DNA of 64,000 nucleotides, from the NCBI GenBank assembly GCA_035765635.1, contig DASTWZ010000021.1, positions 47,705 through 111,704 of the forward strand, written 5' to 3'. Every line of letters begins with the position of its first letter. Position 1 is the first letter of the stretch. This document shows positions 32,743 through 42,392 of this stretch, in pieces. A program made the position numbers and the translations under genes. The stretch comes from EW11 sp035765635. Lineage in GTDB: Bacteria > Verrucomicrobiota > Verrucomicrobiia > Opitutales > Opitutaceae. The notes beneath the pieces were generated by a model. It was not told the origin of the DNA and ran no database searches. It was given only the letters and a program-made list of their open reading frames with translations.

Positions 32743-35205
32743 TTACCGGAACGGCTCTGTGGACAGGCTCTTGATTTGTCCGGAGAACCAGGGATACACG
32801 AGCGACCCTCCAACGGGACTAGTGCCGAGATAACCCGCGGCAGTAAATCCCTCGATCGCGCCCACAGGAACGTCGACAACGGTTTCACCATTGCAGCGAA
32901 GCACAATTTTTCCGCGGAGCTCCGCCTGACGCGCAGGGGGCACGTTACGCCATTCGCTGCTTCCGACCGGAGGCAGGAGGGGGCCGAGATCGCAGGCGAG
33001 GTGGAGAGGTTTGCCGTTTATTTCGATGGCCGGACTTTCCCATGCGCCGATTCCCCAGATCTCCGCGCCTACCTTAACCTTCCCATTCGGTTGCGTCCGC
33101 ATGAAGACGAACACCGACTTTCCGGTCGCGCCGAATACGGCGATCGGTTCGGGTTTCCCATCGCCGTGGGTGAGCGGCTGGAGATCGACCACCAGGGTTT
33201 CCGCGCCGAGCGTCAAGCGACGCGGATGCAGGGTTCCCAACAGAGGGAATTCCGCCGTTCGAACGACGTGAGAAATTTTTCCCGAGAACTGCGAGAGAGC
33301 ATAGTCGGCCTGCACTGCATTCACGCCGGCGTAAACCTGTTCCGGGCGAACCTGCTTCGGCACAATGGTATGTTCGAACACGCGTCGGTGATCGAATTCC
33401 ACCACTAAACATGGGTGTTCCTTATCAATGCTCAGCGCAGGACCGGCCAGCTTCGAGTTGGGATCAGCGTGCGCCTCAGAAAGCATGCTACTGGAAAATA
33501 ACATCACTTCGTGATCCTGGTTGAGATCAATGCTCATGGGCTCGCTCTCGAACACCGAATAATCCCAACTGAAAAAACCAAAGGTAATGACTTTGTCGTC
33601 CAGGAAATGCACGAAGAAGACTTCTCCTCCGCTCCGAGCGCCGACCGAGAGCAAGGGTTCGAGAAAGGTCCTGCGTCCTGCGACGAACCGCACCGTCATC
33701 GTTACCGCCCCGTACCGTTCGCCGGAAATCCGTTCGTCCGGGAGCACCGGCATCCTGACCAAGCGCATGCGCTGATCGATCGCGCGCCTAGCCTGTCGGT
33801 CTTCCGGGGTCTTCGCTTCGAAAAGATAAGGAACGTAGTTATAGAAATGCGGCGCGACTAAAAGCGTTTCGAGCGGCTTCGCTTTCAACACTTCCGGTTC
33901 GAAGAGGTAGTGGAGCACATTGACGTAGCGGAAATAAGAATCAGCCACGGGCGTCTCCTTCGCCTCCAGCTTCTTCAGCAGCTTGTCGCCGCGCACGATG
34001 AATTGCGCCGGGAATTCCTGAGCAAGCGGAGTTCCGAGATTCCAGACGGCGCAGCCTATGCAGATCAGCACGATGAATGTCAGCGACCCGTTCACGCGCC
34101 TTCCGCCGCGCAAGAATTCTTCCACCGTAAAACTGAAGACAAGGCAGAGGAAAGGCGTGAGCTGACGTATCAACCGGTCGTGAATGGCGAACTTGTGGAG
34201 TATGTCCGCCATAAGAAAAAACGAAGCTTGCACCGCCAACACGCCGAAGAGAGCGATGCACAAGGGAAACCATCGAGAAAACACTCTTTCGCGACCGCCC
34301 CCCAAACCACGGATTGCCGCTGCAGCAAGAACGCCCGCGACCAAAAAAAGCAGCAGATGATCGCAATACCAGAGATACTCCCAGGGCGCGCGCAAACCTC
34401 GAAAATCGCCTACAACAATGGAGCCGGAGAGGCCCTTCGCCCCCTTCACGAGCGTACCCGCGCCCCAGGTGAAATCGATCACCACCGGGATCGCGATGGC
34501 CAAGGCGAGTCCGAGCAGTCCCGTGACGACCGCGATAGAAGCGTCCACGAGAGACCGACGGTCAGGCCGGACCCATTTGCTCAAAACTGCCACGACCAGC
34601 ACGAGGCCGCCCAGCGTCCAGTAGCCGTAGTAGATAACGAACCCCGTTCCCGCACAGAACCCTGCCAGCGTGGAGCGCCACCAGGTCGCTCGCGGATGCA
34701 AGCCCAGGTAGAGCGATAATAACATGAACGCCAGCGAAGCATCGTACGGCAATACGTGCCGGCTGAAATAAAAGAGCGAGCCCGTCGATGCGGCGAAGAT
34801 CAGCGCAAGAAATTCGGCGCGCGCCGAACCGGTCAACCGTCGCGCAATTCTGCCGATCAGCCACAGAACAAGGACGGAAAATGCGGCGAAGAAATAAGCC
34901 GGCGTCGCACCGCTCCACCCCGCGCCTTTTTCCAGTAACGCGGGAATAATTCCTAGAAGTTTGTACCCCACGTGATCCCCCGCCCCCAACACGATCTCGA
35001 TCCCCTGCTTCACTCCACCCTGCAGAATCTGCAATGCGGCAAGCTGAGACATATGGTATCGGTTCTCATCCAGCTGCGTGAACTGGCCGCCGTTACTTAC
35101 GAGTAAACCGCGGAGCGCAGCGGAAACCAACAAGACACCCCAGCTTGCCCACCGGAAAAGCGATCCATTTTCCTTCGGGATTTGAGACGACGACGCCGTT
35201 CGCAT
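32743..35205 (-). CDS. GT-C type glycosyltransferase-like membrane protein
   Basis: 820 residues. About ten membrane helices lie between residues 18 and 400. The first periplasmic loop has QFTQLDENRYHMS, whose Asp-Glu pair fits the catalytic acid of GT-C (PMT/ArnT-like) enzymes. The C-terminal ~400 residues are soluble, beta-rich and unfamiliar; the stretch from about residue 700 (KVKVGAEIWGIGAWESPAIEING) has a jelly-roll look. It probably transfers sugars from a polyprenyl carrier; no acceptor is suggested by its neighbours. Confidence 0.7.
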   Translation of the reverse strand: MRTASSSQIPKENGSLFRWASWGVLLVSAALRGLLVSNGGQFTQLDENRYHMSQLAALQILQGGVKQGIEIVLGAGDHVGYKLLGIIPALLEKGAGWSGATPAYFFAAFSVLVLWLIGRIARRLTGSARAEFLALIFAASTGSLFYFSRHVLPYDASLAFMLLSLYLGLHPRATWWRSTLAGFCAGTGFVIYYGYWTLGGLVLVVAVLSKWVRPDRRSLVDASIAVVTGLLGLALAIAIPVVIDFTWGAGTLVKGAKGLSGSIVVGDFRGLRAPWEYLWYCDHLLLFLVAGVLAAAAIRGLGGGRERVFSRWFPLCIALFGVLAVQASFFLMADILHKFAIHDRLIRQLTPFLCLVFSFTVEEFLRGGRRVNGSLTFIVLICIGCAVWNLGTPLAQEFPAQFIVRGDKLLKKLEAKETPVADSYFRYVNVLHYLFEPEVLKAKPLETLLVAPHFYNYVPYLFEAKTPEDRQARRAIDQRMRLVRMPVLPDERISGERYGAVTMTVRFVAGRRTFLEPLLSVGARSGGEVFFVHFLDDKVITFGFFSWDYSVFESEPMSIDLNQDHEVMLFSSSMLSEAHADPNSKLAGPALSIDKEHPCLVVEFDHRRVFEHTIVPKQVRPEQVYAGVNAVQADYALSQFSGKISHVVRTAEFPLLGTLHPRRLTLGAETLVVDLQPLTHGDGKPEPIAVFGATGKSVFVFMRTQPNGKVKVGAEIWGIGAWESPAIEINGKPLHLACDLGPLLPPVGSSEWRNVPPARQAELRGKIVLRCNGETVVDVPVGAIEGFTAAGYLGTSPVGGSLVYPWFSGQIKSLSTEPFR

Positions 35206-35283
35206 ACGCAGGTGTTTAGGACCACGAATCGACAGAGGGGCAACCTGTTATCTTCGCCGCGCCGGAGGACAGAGGGGTTGAAA

Positions 35284-35450
35284 AAGGGGTCACGTCGCAG
35301 CACGCAGCAACACGCGTAACCGACTTTGATTTCCGTAAACATTCAACCAGCGAGAAATGCTTCGTCGGATTGCACGCGGATATCCGAAATTCTGCCGTGC
35401 CTCCTTTCCGAAGAGATGACCGCGTCTGTTGCATGCTGCGACGTGACCCC
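35284..35450. repeat. 167-bp palindromic repeat family C, copy 1
   Basis: The left end AAGGGGTCACGTCGCAGCA and the right end TGCTGCGACGTGACCCCTT are perfect 19-bp inverted repeats; GCAACA/TGTTGC extends the pairing. The interior includes CGTAACCGACTTTGATTT and CTTTCCGAAGAGATGACCG. A full copy lies at 46133-46300 and right arms at 47027 and 57766. It sits between the GT-C gene start and the sulfatase gene end. Confidence 0.8.
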
Positions 35451-35490
35451 TTGGCGCTTCCCGCCCAATATTGAATTTCGGAAAGAATAC

Positions 35491-36951
35491 TTAGGGGTTA
35501 ACCGGGGCTCCTGGCTTGAACAAGGGCGACGGCACATGCGCTTCCTCCATGTCTGCGCGGAGACGGGCGACGATTTCAGGATGTTGCGCTGCGATGTCGT
35601 GCTGCTCGCCCAAATCCTTGCTGAGATCATAAAGTTCGATCTTGCCGGTCAGCATCGGGCTGCGGACCGCTTTCCAGTGGCCGCGACGCACCGCCTGGGC
35701 AGATGCGCCTTCGTAGAATTCCCAGTATAGATAGTCGTGCTTCTTCTGCGCTGATTCGTGGCCGGTGAGCGTTGGCACCAAGCTGATACTATCAGTCCCT
35801 GGCGGCGTTGGCCGGCCGGCGAGCTCTGCGAACGTGGCCATGAAATCTCCAAAATATCCGATATGATCCGAGGTGCGACCGGCAGGAGCATGACCCGGCC
35901 ACCGCACAATGAGCGGCACGCGGATGCCGCCTTCATAAACGTCGCGTTTGACGCCCCGCAATGGCCCGGAGGAATTGAAGAATTCGGGAACGTTGCCGCC
36001 CTCGCGATGCGGTCCGTTATCCGACGCGAACAAGATGATCGTGTTGTCGGCCAGCCCGAGCGTTTCGATTTCGTTCACCAATCGCCCAACTTGAGAATCG
36101 AGAAGCGTGACCATGGCGGCATAGCCCTTCGAGGGAGTAGGCCATTTCTCTTTTGCATAAGGGCCATAGTCGGGCACCTCCATTCCATCTGGTTTTTCTT
36201 CGCCGTTGGCGTGCGGAAGGGTCGCTGCGAAATACAGAAAAAACGGTTCGCTCCGGTGATCGCGCACGAAATTTTCCGCTTCGTTGGCAATGAGATCGGC
36301 ACTGTAATCAACCTTCACCGTGGCGACTCCCTGCCCATAGGGGCCGGGGTTCGGAACGACGTTCCGCAGCAGCACGCGCTCCTCATTGCGCACGAGAAAG
36401 GCAGGATAATAATTATGGGCCATGGTCTGATCCACGTAGCCGTAGAAAAAATCGAAGCCCTGGCGGGTGGGCGCGCCCACCGATTTTTCGGCGCCGAGTC
36501 CCCATTTGCCGACCAGCCCGGTGGCGTAGCCCGCGGATTTCAGCACCCGCGCAATGGTCACTTCGTCAGCGTGCAGGTTGACCTTGGCATTGCCGCGCAC
36601 CGTCGTGTGACCGGTGTGCTGCCCGGTCATCAAGACGCTGCGCGACGGCGCGCAAACCGGCGCGCCGGCATAGAACTGCGTGAAGCGGATCCCCTGCGCA
36701 GCGAGGCGATCGAGATTGGGCGTCTGGATGCGCGTCTGACCGTAACAACCGAGATCTCCGTAGCCGAGATCGTCGGCCAGAATGAAAATAATATTGGGTG
36801 GATTCCTAGACGCTGCGGCGATCTTCGAGGGCGCTTGGGCCAATAGTGAAGACAGACCCGTCAGCAGCGAGGCCAGCAGGACGCCAAAGGTTTTGCCCAG
36901 CCATGCGCGCGAGCCGCTCAGTCGAAGGAAGGTCGAGGTGGAGAATAACAT
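35491..36951 (-). CDS. Secreted sulfatase (formylglycine-dependent arylsulfatase family)
   Basis: 486 residues with a signal peptide ending near SSLLAQA. The metal-binding N-terminus is NIIFILADDLGYGDLGCYG. The modified-Cys motif is CAPSR in AGAPVCAPSRSVLMTGQHTG, meeting the CxPxR rule for formylglycine conversion. GLVGKWGLG and LFASDNGPHREGG are further conserved active-site regions. It should remove sulfate from glycans or small esters. Close layout to the next minus-strand gene upstream (18 bp) suggests an operon with the DUF6250-like protein. Confidence 0.93.
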   Translation of the reverse strand: MLFSTSTFLRLSGSRAWLGKTFGVLLASLLTGLSSLLAQAPSKIAAASRNPPNIIFILADDLGYGDLGCYGQTRIQTPNLDRLAAQGIRFTQFYAGAPVCAPSRSVLMTGQHTGHTTVRGNAKVNLHADEVTIARVLKSAGYATGLVGKWGLGAEKSVGAPTRQGFDFFYGYVDQTMAHNYYPAFLVRNEERVLLRNVVPNPGPYGQGVATVKVDYSADLIANEAENFVRDHRSEPFFLYFAATLPHANGEEKPDGMEVPDYGPYAKEKWPTPSKGYAAMVTLLDSQVGRLVNEIETLGLADNTIILFASDNGPHREGGNVPEFFNSSGPLRGVKRDVYEGGIRVPLIVRWPGHAPAGRTSDHIGYFGDFMATFAELAGRPTPPGTDSISLVPTLTGHESAQKKHDYLYWEFYEGASAQAVRRGHWKAVRSPMLTGKIELYDLSKDLGEQHDIAAQHPEIVARLRADMEEAHVPSPLFKPGAPVNP

Positions 36952-36969
36952 AAGAAGCAGGCTAAACGT

Positions 36970-37761
36970 TTAAGGATGAGCAGTGACGGCTGCGGGCGAG
37001 GCGGCTTTCCCTTTTGCGACAAGGCGGAAGACGCGAAAATTTTTCACCTTGAGGTGATTGGTCACGGTGCGAAACGCGAACCATCCATCGGTGTACGGTT
37101 GCGGATCGTCGTAGGCAAAAAGCCGGCGCCCATCGCGATAGTATTCGATGGCTGAACCGGCAGCGATAAGTTGGATGGTTTGGAAAACATTCGGCGTAAT
37201 TAAAAATTCCGGAGCACTCAGATCGTGCTCCGGCAAAAGCGGTCGATTTCCTTTTTCTCCAACGTAGCGGCGAAACCGCGTGGTCGTGTTCGAGTTTCCG
37301 CCGAGTCCGACATAATAGCACCGGAGCTGATCGTAGTCGGAAAACCTGCCGCTGCGCGCGATGCCAAAAAAATCACCGGGGCTGCGCGCGTCGCGCGCCA
37401 TCCAAAAACAATTCAAGTCACTCACACGATCATTGCGCCCTCCCGCGCTGACGACGACCGCTTCAAAGGAAATCAATATTGGCCCACGGAGCGGCGAAAC
37501 CAGCCACACGGAGCAACCACCTGGCACATCGATCTCGAGCAAGCCATCGTGTGCAGTGACGTTGCCGCCATTCTCCAACTCCTCTCGCCACAAACCCAAG
37601 CCCGCGGTGAAATCGTCGCGGACCAAGAGTTCGCCAACTGTGAATCGAGGATCGGGCGAAGCTGTCGACGTTGAATCCGAACGATTTTCTTCGGCGAAAA
37701 CCGCCGGTGCGCTCGCCAGTGCTGCAAAAAATAAGACTGAAGAAAGAATAGATCGGAGCAT
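36970..37761 (-). CDS. DUF6250/DUF1961-like concanavalin-fold secreted protein
   Basis: 263 residues with a signal peptide (LSSVLFFAALASAPAVFAEE). Characteristic strands include LLVRDDFTAGLGLWREELENG, LLEIDVPGGCSVWLV, DLNCFWMARDARSPGDFF, SGRFSDYDQLRCYYVGLGGN and YTDGWFAFRTVTNHLKVKNF. This matches lectin-like jelly-roll proteins annotated as DUF6250, found among glycan-degradation genes. It may bind or cleave a polysaccharide. It is the first gene of a probable two-gene unit with the sulfatase. Confidence 0.7.
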   Translation of the reverse strand: MLRSILSSVLFFAALASAPAVFAEENRSDSTSTASPDPRFTVGELLVRDDFTAGLGLWREELENGGNVTAHDGLLEIDVPGGCSVWLVSPLRGPILISFEAVVVSAGGRNDRVSDLNCFWMARDARSPGDFFGIARSGRFSDYDQLRCYYVGLGGNSNTTTRFRRYVGEKGNRPLLPEHDLSAPEFLITPNVFQTIQLIAAGSAIEYYRDGRRLFAYDDPQPYTDGWFAFRTVTNHLKVKNFRVFRLVAKGKAASPAAVTAHP

Positions 37762-37930
37762 GGGGCGGGCTAAAGTTTAGCACGATATCTAGAAACGTCA
37801 TCTTGATGCCTGCGATCCCACTCGCGCGAATCTTTGCGAAGGCGAGTGACTAATCGCGGAGCCAATCGGCTTTCGTCGGTGGACTTTTGATCTTACGCAA
37901 CCTAACAAGCGCTCTCCGGCAAAGAACATC

Positions 37931-39856
37931 GTGGTCAAATCAGAAAAATTAGCGTCTTGGATAATGCCAGCGGCAGTCCTGGGCCTCGTCTTGTTTTGTT
38001 ACTGGCCCGCGATTCACGGAGCGTTCCTATGGGACGATCCCGCGCATCCGGGCAGTCCTGTCCTGAGTTCGCCGCACGCACTCACCCGCATTTGGACGGA
38101 AATGCGGGCAACCCAACAATATTATCCGGTTCTATTCAGCGCTCTTTGGGTTGAGCACAGTCTGTGGGGTGCGAACACGTTCGGATATCATATTGTCAAT
38201 ATCGTGCTGCACGCAGCGTCGTGTTGTCTGCTTGCCTTGCTGCTGCGTCGCTTGCTGCCGGAGGCAAAGCCGTTTGGCGTGGAATGGCTGGCAGCCTTGA
38301 TATTGGCCGTACACCCCGTGTGCGTCGAAAGCGTGGCCTGGATGAGCGAACAGAAAAACACGCTGTCGCTGTGCTTTTATCTTTTATCCGCGACGGTATA
38401 TTTGCGCTTTATAGAACGCCGAACGTTCGGGACGTATATATTGGCTTTCGCTTTGTTCTTGCTCGCGCTGGGAAGCAAGACGGTCACGGCGACACTTCCA
38501 GCGGCGATCTTGGTGGTGCTCTGGTGGAAGCATGGAAAAATCTCTTTTTTCCGGGACGTCCTCCCGCTCGTTCCCTGGTTTACGGCGGCGACTGCGATGG
38601 GCTTGTTCACCGCGTGGTTCGAGCGCACATGGATCGGGGCGCACGATATAGAAGTAAACCTGTCCTTCGCGGAGCGCGTGCTGCTTTCAGGCCGCATCTT
38701 CTGGTTCTACTTTGGAAAGCTAGTGTGGCCGACGAATCTGAGCTTCTTTTATCGCCACTGGGATGTGCCGGCAGAGAGTTCACGGTGGTACATTTATATT
38801 ATCTGCGCCATCGCAGTCACCGCTGCGCTTTGGCTTTTGCGAAATCGCAACCGCGGGCTCCTCGCCGCGTGGCTGCTGTATGCCGGGTCGCTCTTCCCCG
38901 CTCTGGGCTTTTTCGATGTTTTCCCGTTTCGGTTTTCCTATGTGGCGGATCACTTTCAGTACCTTGCCATGCTTGGCCCGATCGGCGGCGTGGTCGGAGG
39001 CTTGGCTGTTTATATCAACGACAAAGCAAAGCTATACAAACTCGGCGCGGCTATCCTGGCTGGTTTCGTGATTTTGATATTAGTTCCACTCTGCCGGTGG
39101 CAAAGCGCGTTATACGTCAATGACGAGACGCTCTTCCGCGACACCATTGCCAAGGTTCCTTCCTCGTGGATGGCGCACCACATCCTCGCGACAAATTTGG
39201 CGAAGAAACCTGCCTCGCATGATGAAGCGATCGCTGAATTTCGGCGCGTGATAGAATTAAAGCCCGATAATCCGGACAGTCATCTTGGCCTCGGCACGGA
39301 ATTGTGGCGCATGCCCGATCAAAGAGCTCAGGCGCTCGAAGAATATCGCAAGGCCATTGAGCTTCGTCCCAACTACGCCGAGGCGCACAACAATCTCGGC
39401 GTCGCTCTAGCCGGCCAACCCAATACGCGCGCGGAGGCGATCAGCCACTTCCGCGCCGCGCTTCAGACGAAACCAGGGTTCGCCGAGGCTCACGCAAATC
39501 TAGCTGACGCGCTTGCCCAATCGCCCGCCACCTTTCCGGAAGCGATTGCGCATTATACAGAGGCCCTGCGCCTAAATCCCCGCCTCGCCTGGGTCCATTG
39601 TCACCTCGCCCATCGGCTCTCCCGCATTCCAGGGAAAGCGAATGAGGCTCTTGAACATTATAATCGGGCTCTCGCGATCGAACCCGACTACGTCGACGCG
39701 CACAACGGCCTTGCCTTTATCTATATAATGACGGGGCGGCCAGCCGATGCGCGTCGCGAATGGGAGACGATTTTGCGAATCGACCCCAGCCGATTGGACA
39801 TCAAACGAAACCTTCAACGCCTCGATCAGGAATTCTCGCAGCGACCGCGGCTCTAG
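37931..39856 (+). CDS. TMTC-like GT-C membrane protein with C-terminal TPRs (second paralogue)
   Basis: 641 residues from a GTG start. It is clearly homologous to the protein at 20303: FLWDDPAHP versus MLWDDAGHV, HPVCVESVAWMSEQKNTLS versus HPIGVESVAWISEQKNTLS, and FRFSYVADHFQYLA. About ten membrane helices are followed by some five TPRs from about residue 415 (HHILATNLAKKPASHDEAI onward), some stretched by inserts. The sugar donor and protein acceptor are unknown. The TAG stop lies in the outermost bases of repeat family A copy 5. Confidence 0.85.
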   Translation: MVKSEKLASWIMPAAVLGLVLFCYWPAIHGAFLWDDPAHPGSPVLSSPHALTRIWTEMRATQQYYPVLFSALWVEHSLWGANTFGYHIVNIVLHAASCCLLALLLRRLLPEAKPFGVEWLAALILAVHPVCVESVAWMSEQKNTLSLCFYLLSATVYLRFIERRTFGTYILAFALFLLALGSKTVTATLPAAILVVLWWKHGKISFFRDVLPLVPWFTAATAMGLFTAWFERTWIGAHDIEVNLSFAERVLLSGRIFWFYFGKLVWPTNLSFFYRHWDVPAESSRWYIYIICAIAVTAALWLLRNRNRGLLAAWLLYAGSLFPALGFFDVFPFRFSYVADHFQYLAMLGPIGGVVGGLAVYINDKAKLYKLGAAILAGFVILILVPLCRWQSALYVNDETLFRDTIAKVPSSWMAHHILATNLAKKPASHDEAIAEFRRVIELKPDNPDSHLGLGTELWRMPDQRAQALEEYRKAIELRPNYAEAHNNLGVALAGQPNTRAEAISHFRAALQTKPGFAEAHANLADALAQSPATFPEAIAHYTEALRLNPRLAWVHCHLAHRLSRIPGKANEALEHYNRALAIEPDYVDAHNGLAFIYIMTGRPADARREWETILRIDPSRLDIKRNLQRLDQEFSQRPRL

Positions 39857-40150
39857 AGCGTATAAAATTAGAGTGTAGCCGCGAAAGGCACGGCGAGGCA
39901 AAGCCTCAGGATTTCGATCACTACTATTTTTTGCCGCAAAGAGGCTCAAAATACACAAAAAGGATATTTATTAGGCCGACGCGGCTCAGACATTCGTCGC
40001 TCGGGAGGGGTCTGGTATTTTGGTTTGGAGTTACAAACCAATACCCCAACCGCGTTGTGGAGGAGCCGTTGCTAGCGACGTCGCAAATCCGAAATCCTCT
40101 TTGCTCTTTTTGAGCCTTTTTGCGGCTATAGTTTTTTTGAAATCGCTCTA
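39853..40150 (-). repeat. 290-bp palindromic repeat family A, copy 5 (complete)
   Basis: The most complete copy runs from CTAGAGCGTATAAAATTAG to GAAATCGCTCTA, ending in matching TAGAGCG/CGCTCTA tips. Nested inside are TTGCCGCAAAGAGGCTC and GAGCCTTTTTGCGGCTA. It exactly fills the space between two convergent genes: the TPR gene stop is in its left tip and the esterase stop is three bases past its right tip. Confidence 0.8.
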
Positions 40151-40153
40151 GGC

Positions 40154-41095
40154 CTACTCCGCGGACGTTGTGCCCAGAAATTTATTTACCTCGAGCCAGT
40201 GAATGAACACGGGGAACCAGCCGTTGCTGGTCCTATCCGGGTAGCCCAGACCGAAGCCATGGCCGCCATTCTGGTACAGATGAAATTCCACGGGACGGTG
40301 TGCATCGTACCAAGACTTGATCAGCCCGAACTCGCCGCGGAACAGGAAGTCGTCGCTCGCGATTGCAGCGAACATCGGCGGCGCGTCCTTGGGCACGTCC
40401 ACGGCATTGAGGCCGCCGTAGATCGGTCCGATGAAGGCCAGCTTCATGATTTTGGAATGGAGCGTGGCATGCATCGTCAGCCCGGCCCCGGCGGAAAATC
40501 CGATCATGCCAAGACGCTGCGGATCGACGTGCCATTCCTTGGCCCGCTGCAAAATCAAGGCGTAGGCCGCTTCTGCGTCTTGAAGCTGGTTGGTCAAATC
40601 CCAGCTCGGCGGACGCGGCGAAGCGTTTCCTTTGGCATCCGCGGGCGCAAAATTCCGGGCCATGGCCGTCTTGAAATCCTCCAGCGACTCGGGCGTGGGG
40701 TTCAGGCGATATTTTAAAACGAACGCCGCGATGCCGCGCTCGTTCAAAGCCTTCGCGACTTTCCAGCCCTCGTTGTTCATCGAGAGCCACCGAAGTCCAC
40801 CGCCGGGCGCAACAATCACGGCGGCACCATTGGCCTGCGCCGGGTCCGGTAGAAACGGAGTAAGTGTGGCCGTGGAAACGTTCCGGGCCATCGGTTCACC
40901 CCACTGGCGGAAATAGCTTTCTTTCGCGGGCTGATCCTTCACGCCGCCCGTGCCCAGCGGGATCGCGTTGGGTTCGGCCGGCGCTTCGAGCGGATAGATC
41001 GTGCCATCCTGCGCCAAGGCTGTTCCAGCGAGTGCAAGCAAAGCGCCAAAAACGGCGAACCAGGTTTTCCTAAGAAACGAAGAGTTCAGTGACAT
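40154..41095 (-). CDS. Alpha/beta hydrolase, acetyl-xylan-esterase-like, secreted
   Basis: 313 residues from MSLNSSFLRKTWFAVFGALLALAGTALAQ; ATG 41095 is preferred to 41131 because it opens a signal peptide. The oxyanion-hole motif is VIVAPGGGLRWLS. The nucleophile elbow is GFSAGAG near residue 190, Asp lies in AIASDDFLF, and the catalytic His is in NGGHGFGLG. The family deacetylates xylan or pectin side groups or hydrolyses small esters. Confidence 0.88.
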   Translation of the reverse strand: MSLNSSFLRKTWFAVFGALLALAGTALAQDGTIYPLEAPAEPNAIPLGTGGVKDQPAKESYFRQWGEPMARNVSTATLTPFLPDPAQANGAAVIVAPGGGLRWLSMNNEGWKVAKALNERGIAAFVLKYRLNPTPESLEDFKTAMARNFAPADAKGNASPRPPSWDLTNQLQDAEAAYALILQRAKEWHVDPQRLGMIGFSAGAGLTMHATLHSKIMKLAFIGPIYGGLNAVDVPKDAPPMFAAIASDDFLFRGEFGLIKSWYDAHRPVEFHLYQNGGHGFGLGYPDRTSNGWFPVFIHWLEVNKFLGTTSAE

Positions 41096-41337
41096 TTTTT
41101 CTATGAGGTTTGGGGTGCTGTGCGCGTTCACTCAGCTGCGGAACGCCTGTGATGAGCGCGGCAACGATAGCGCGACGCCGGCATCAACCTGCTTTACTCC
41201 GGAAAATTCGCGCGCTCCTCCTCACTCCAATTATAGAGTAGCCACGGTTGCCGGCGAACTCGCCACATCCGATCAATTCAATTCCTGCCGCCGATTGGCT
41301 CAACCTCTTCCCCTTGGCTTCCTTTCGCTCGTCAGGC

Positions 41338-42036
41338 TCAAATCGCCTTTCTTTGAGCGATCGGTTTCCCCGCCACCTTTTCCTTCGGGTCCGACTTCTG
41401 CCTCTTCTTCCGGTCCACTTTCTTTATAGGAGCCACTTTCTTTACCGACGCCGGCTTCTTTACCGTCTGCGGATAAATCGTCCGGCCGCGATTTAGCATG
41501 TCGATGAATGACTTTAACCTCTTCGCCCGAGTCTCGGGCTTAAGCGCACTTTGCAAACGGAAGAGGAACGCGAAACGGTTTTGTCCGTTGAGTCCTGCAA
41601 ACATTGCTTTCGCCTTCGGATTAGCTTCGAGAGCGGCGGCGAAGTCCTCCGGCATCGCGATGCTCTTGCGACCGCCGTACGCGTTTTCCCACCGGCCATT
41701 GGCCTTGGCGCGTTCGACCTCGAGCAATCCGGCGGGACGCATTTTCCCGCTCGCGATGAGCGCCACGGCACGATCGCGGTTGATCATCGACCAGATGCTC
41801 TGCGGTTTTCGTGGCGCGAAGCGTTGAAGATAATAATCCGGCCCGTCACCCCGACGAAGGGCGTCAATCCAGCCAAAACATAGCGCGAGTTCTAACGCGT
41901 CCAAATACGCCACGCAGGTCTTGCCGGTACCGACTTTGGCAAAACGTACCCACACTCCCTGCGACGATTGATGATGCATTTCGAGCCACTGCTCCCACTC
42001 TGCGGCGGTTTCAAAAAAGAGAGTCTCGTCGGTCAT
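41338..42036 (-). CDS. YdeI/OmpD-associated family protein with lysine-rich tail
   Basis: 232 residues, cytoplasmic. The conserved region is LELALCFGWIDALRRGDGPD, YLQRFAPRKPQSIWSMINRD, with AMFAGLNGQNRFAFLFRLQS further on. From about residue 190 the protein becomes very Lys/Pro-rich (KKPASVKKVAPIKKVDRKK), a tail that could bind nucleic acid or membranes. The family has no firm function; it has been linked to stress responses. A short degraded copy of the central motif occurs at 54168. Confidence 0.85.
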   Translation of the reverse strand: MTDETLFFETAAEWEQWLEMHHQSSQGVWVRFAKVGTGKTCVAYLDALELALCFGWIDALRRGDGPDYYLQRFAPRKPQSIWSMINRDRAVALIASGKMRPAGLLEVERAKANGRWENAYGGRKSIAMPEDFAAALEANPKAKAMFAGLNGQNRFAFLFRLQSALKPETRAKRLKSFIDMLNRGRTIYPQTVKKPASVKKVAPIKKVDRKKRQKSDPKEKVAGKPIAQRKAI

Positions 42037-42392
42037 AATCAGACGCTGGAGTTAAGCGCCGCCCTGAGTGGATACTAAAAAAGCGCTTCTTGGAAATGTC
42101 GCGGGCGAGTACAATGTGCAAAGTCCTACCCGTTCCAAAGCCGAAACGTTCACAAGTCGTGTCTCCCCCTGAATACGACACCAATATTCTAACCTCTTTT
42201 ATGAGCCACGCCTCGCGACAATTCTCAGCGCAGCAACGTTTGGTTTTGCCGTTGCTGCTCGCAGCACGCCCGGAAAGTTTCCGTTCGTTGTCGATGAAAA
42301 GGTGAAGACCGGACTCGTGACTTTTCCACAGCTGGAGCTGTCGAGCGAAGCGGTTTGGGCTGTCGTTGGCGGAGGACCAGGCCCTTATCTCT
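42037..42392. other. Gap with no supported gene
   Basis: No start-bearing ORF in either orientation has recognisable features. A plus-strand frame (about 42165-42424) has sensible-looking sequence but no usual start codon and overlaps the PEP-CTERM remnant. Confidence 0.3.
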
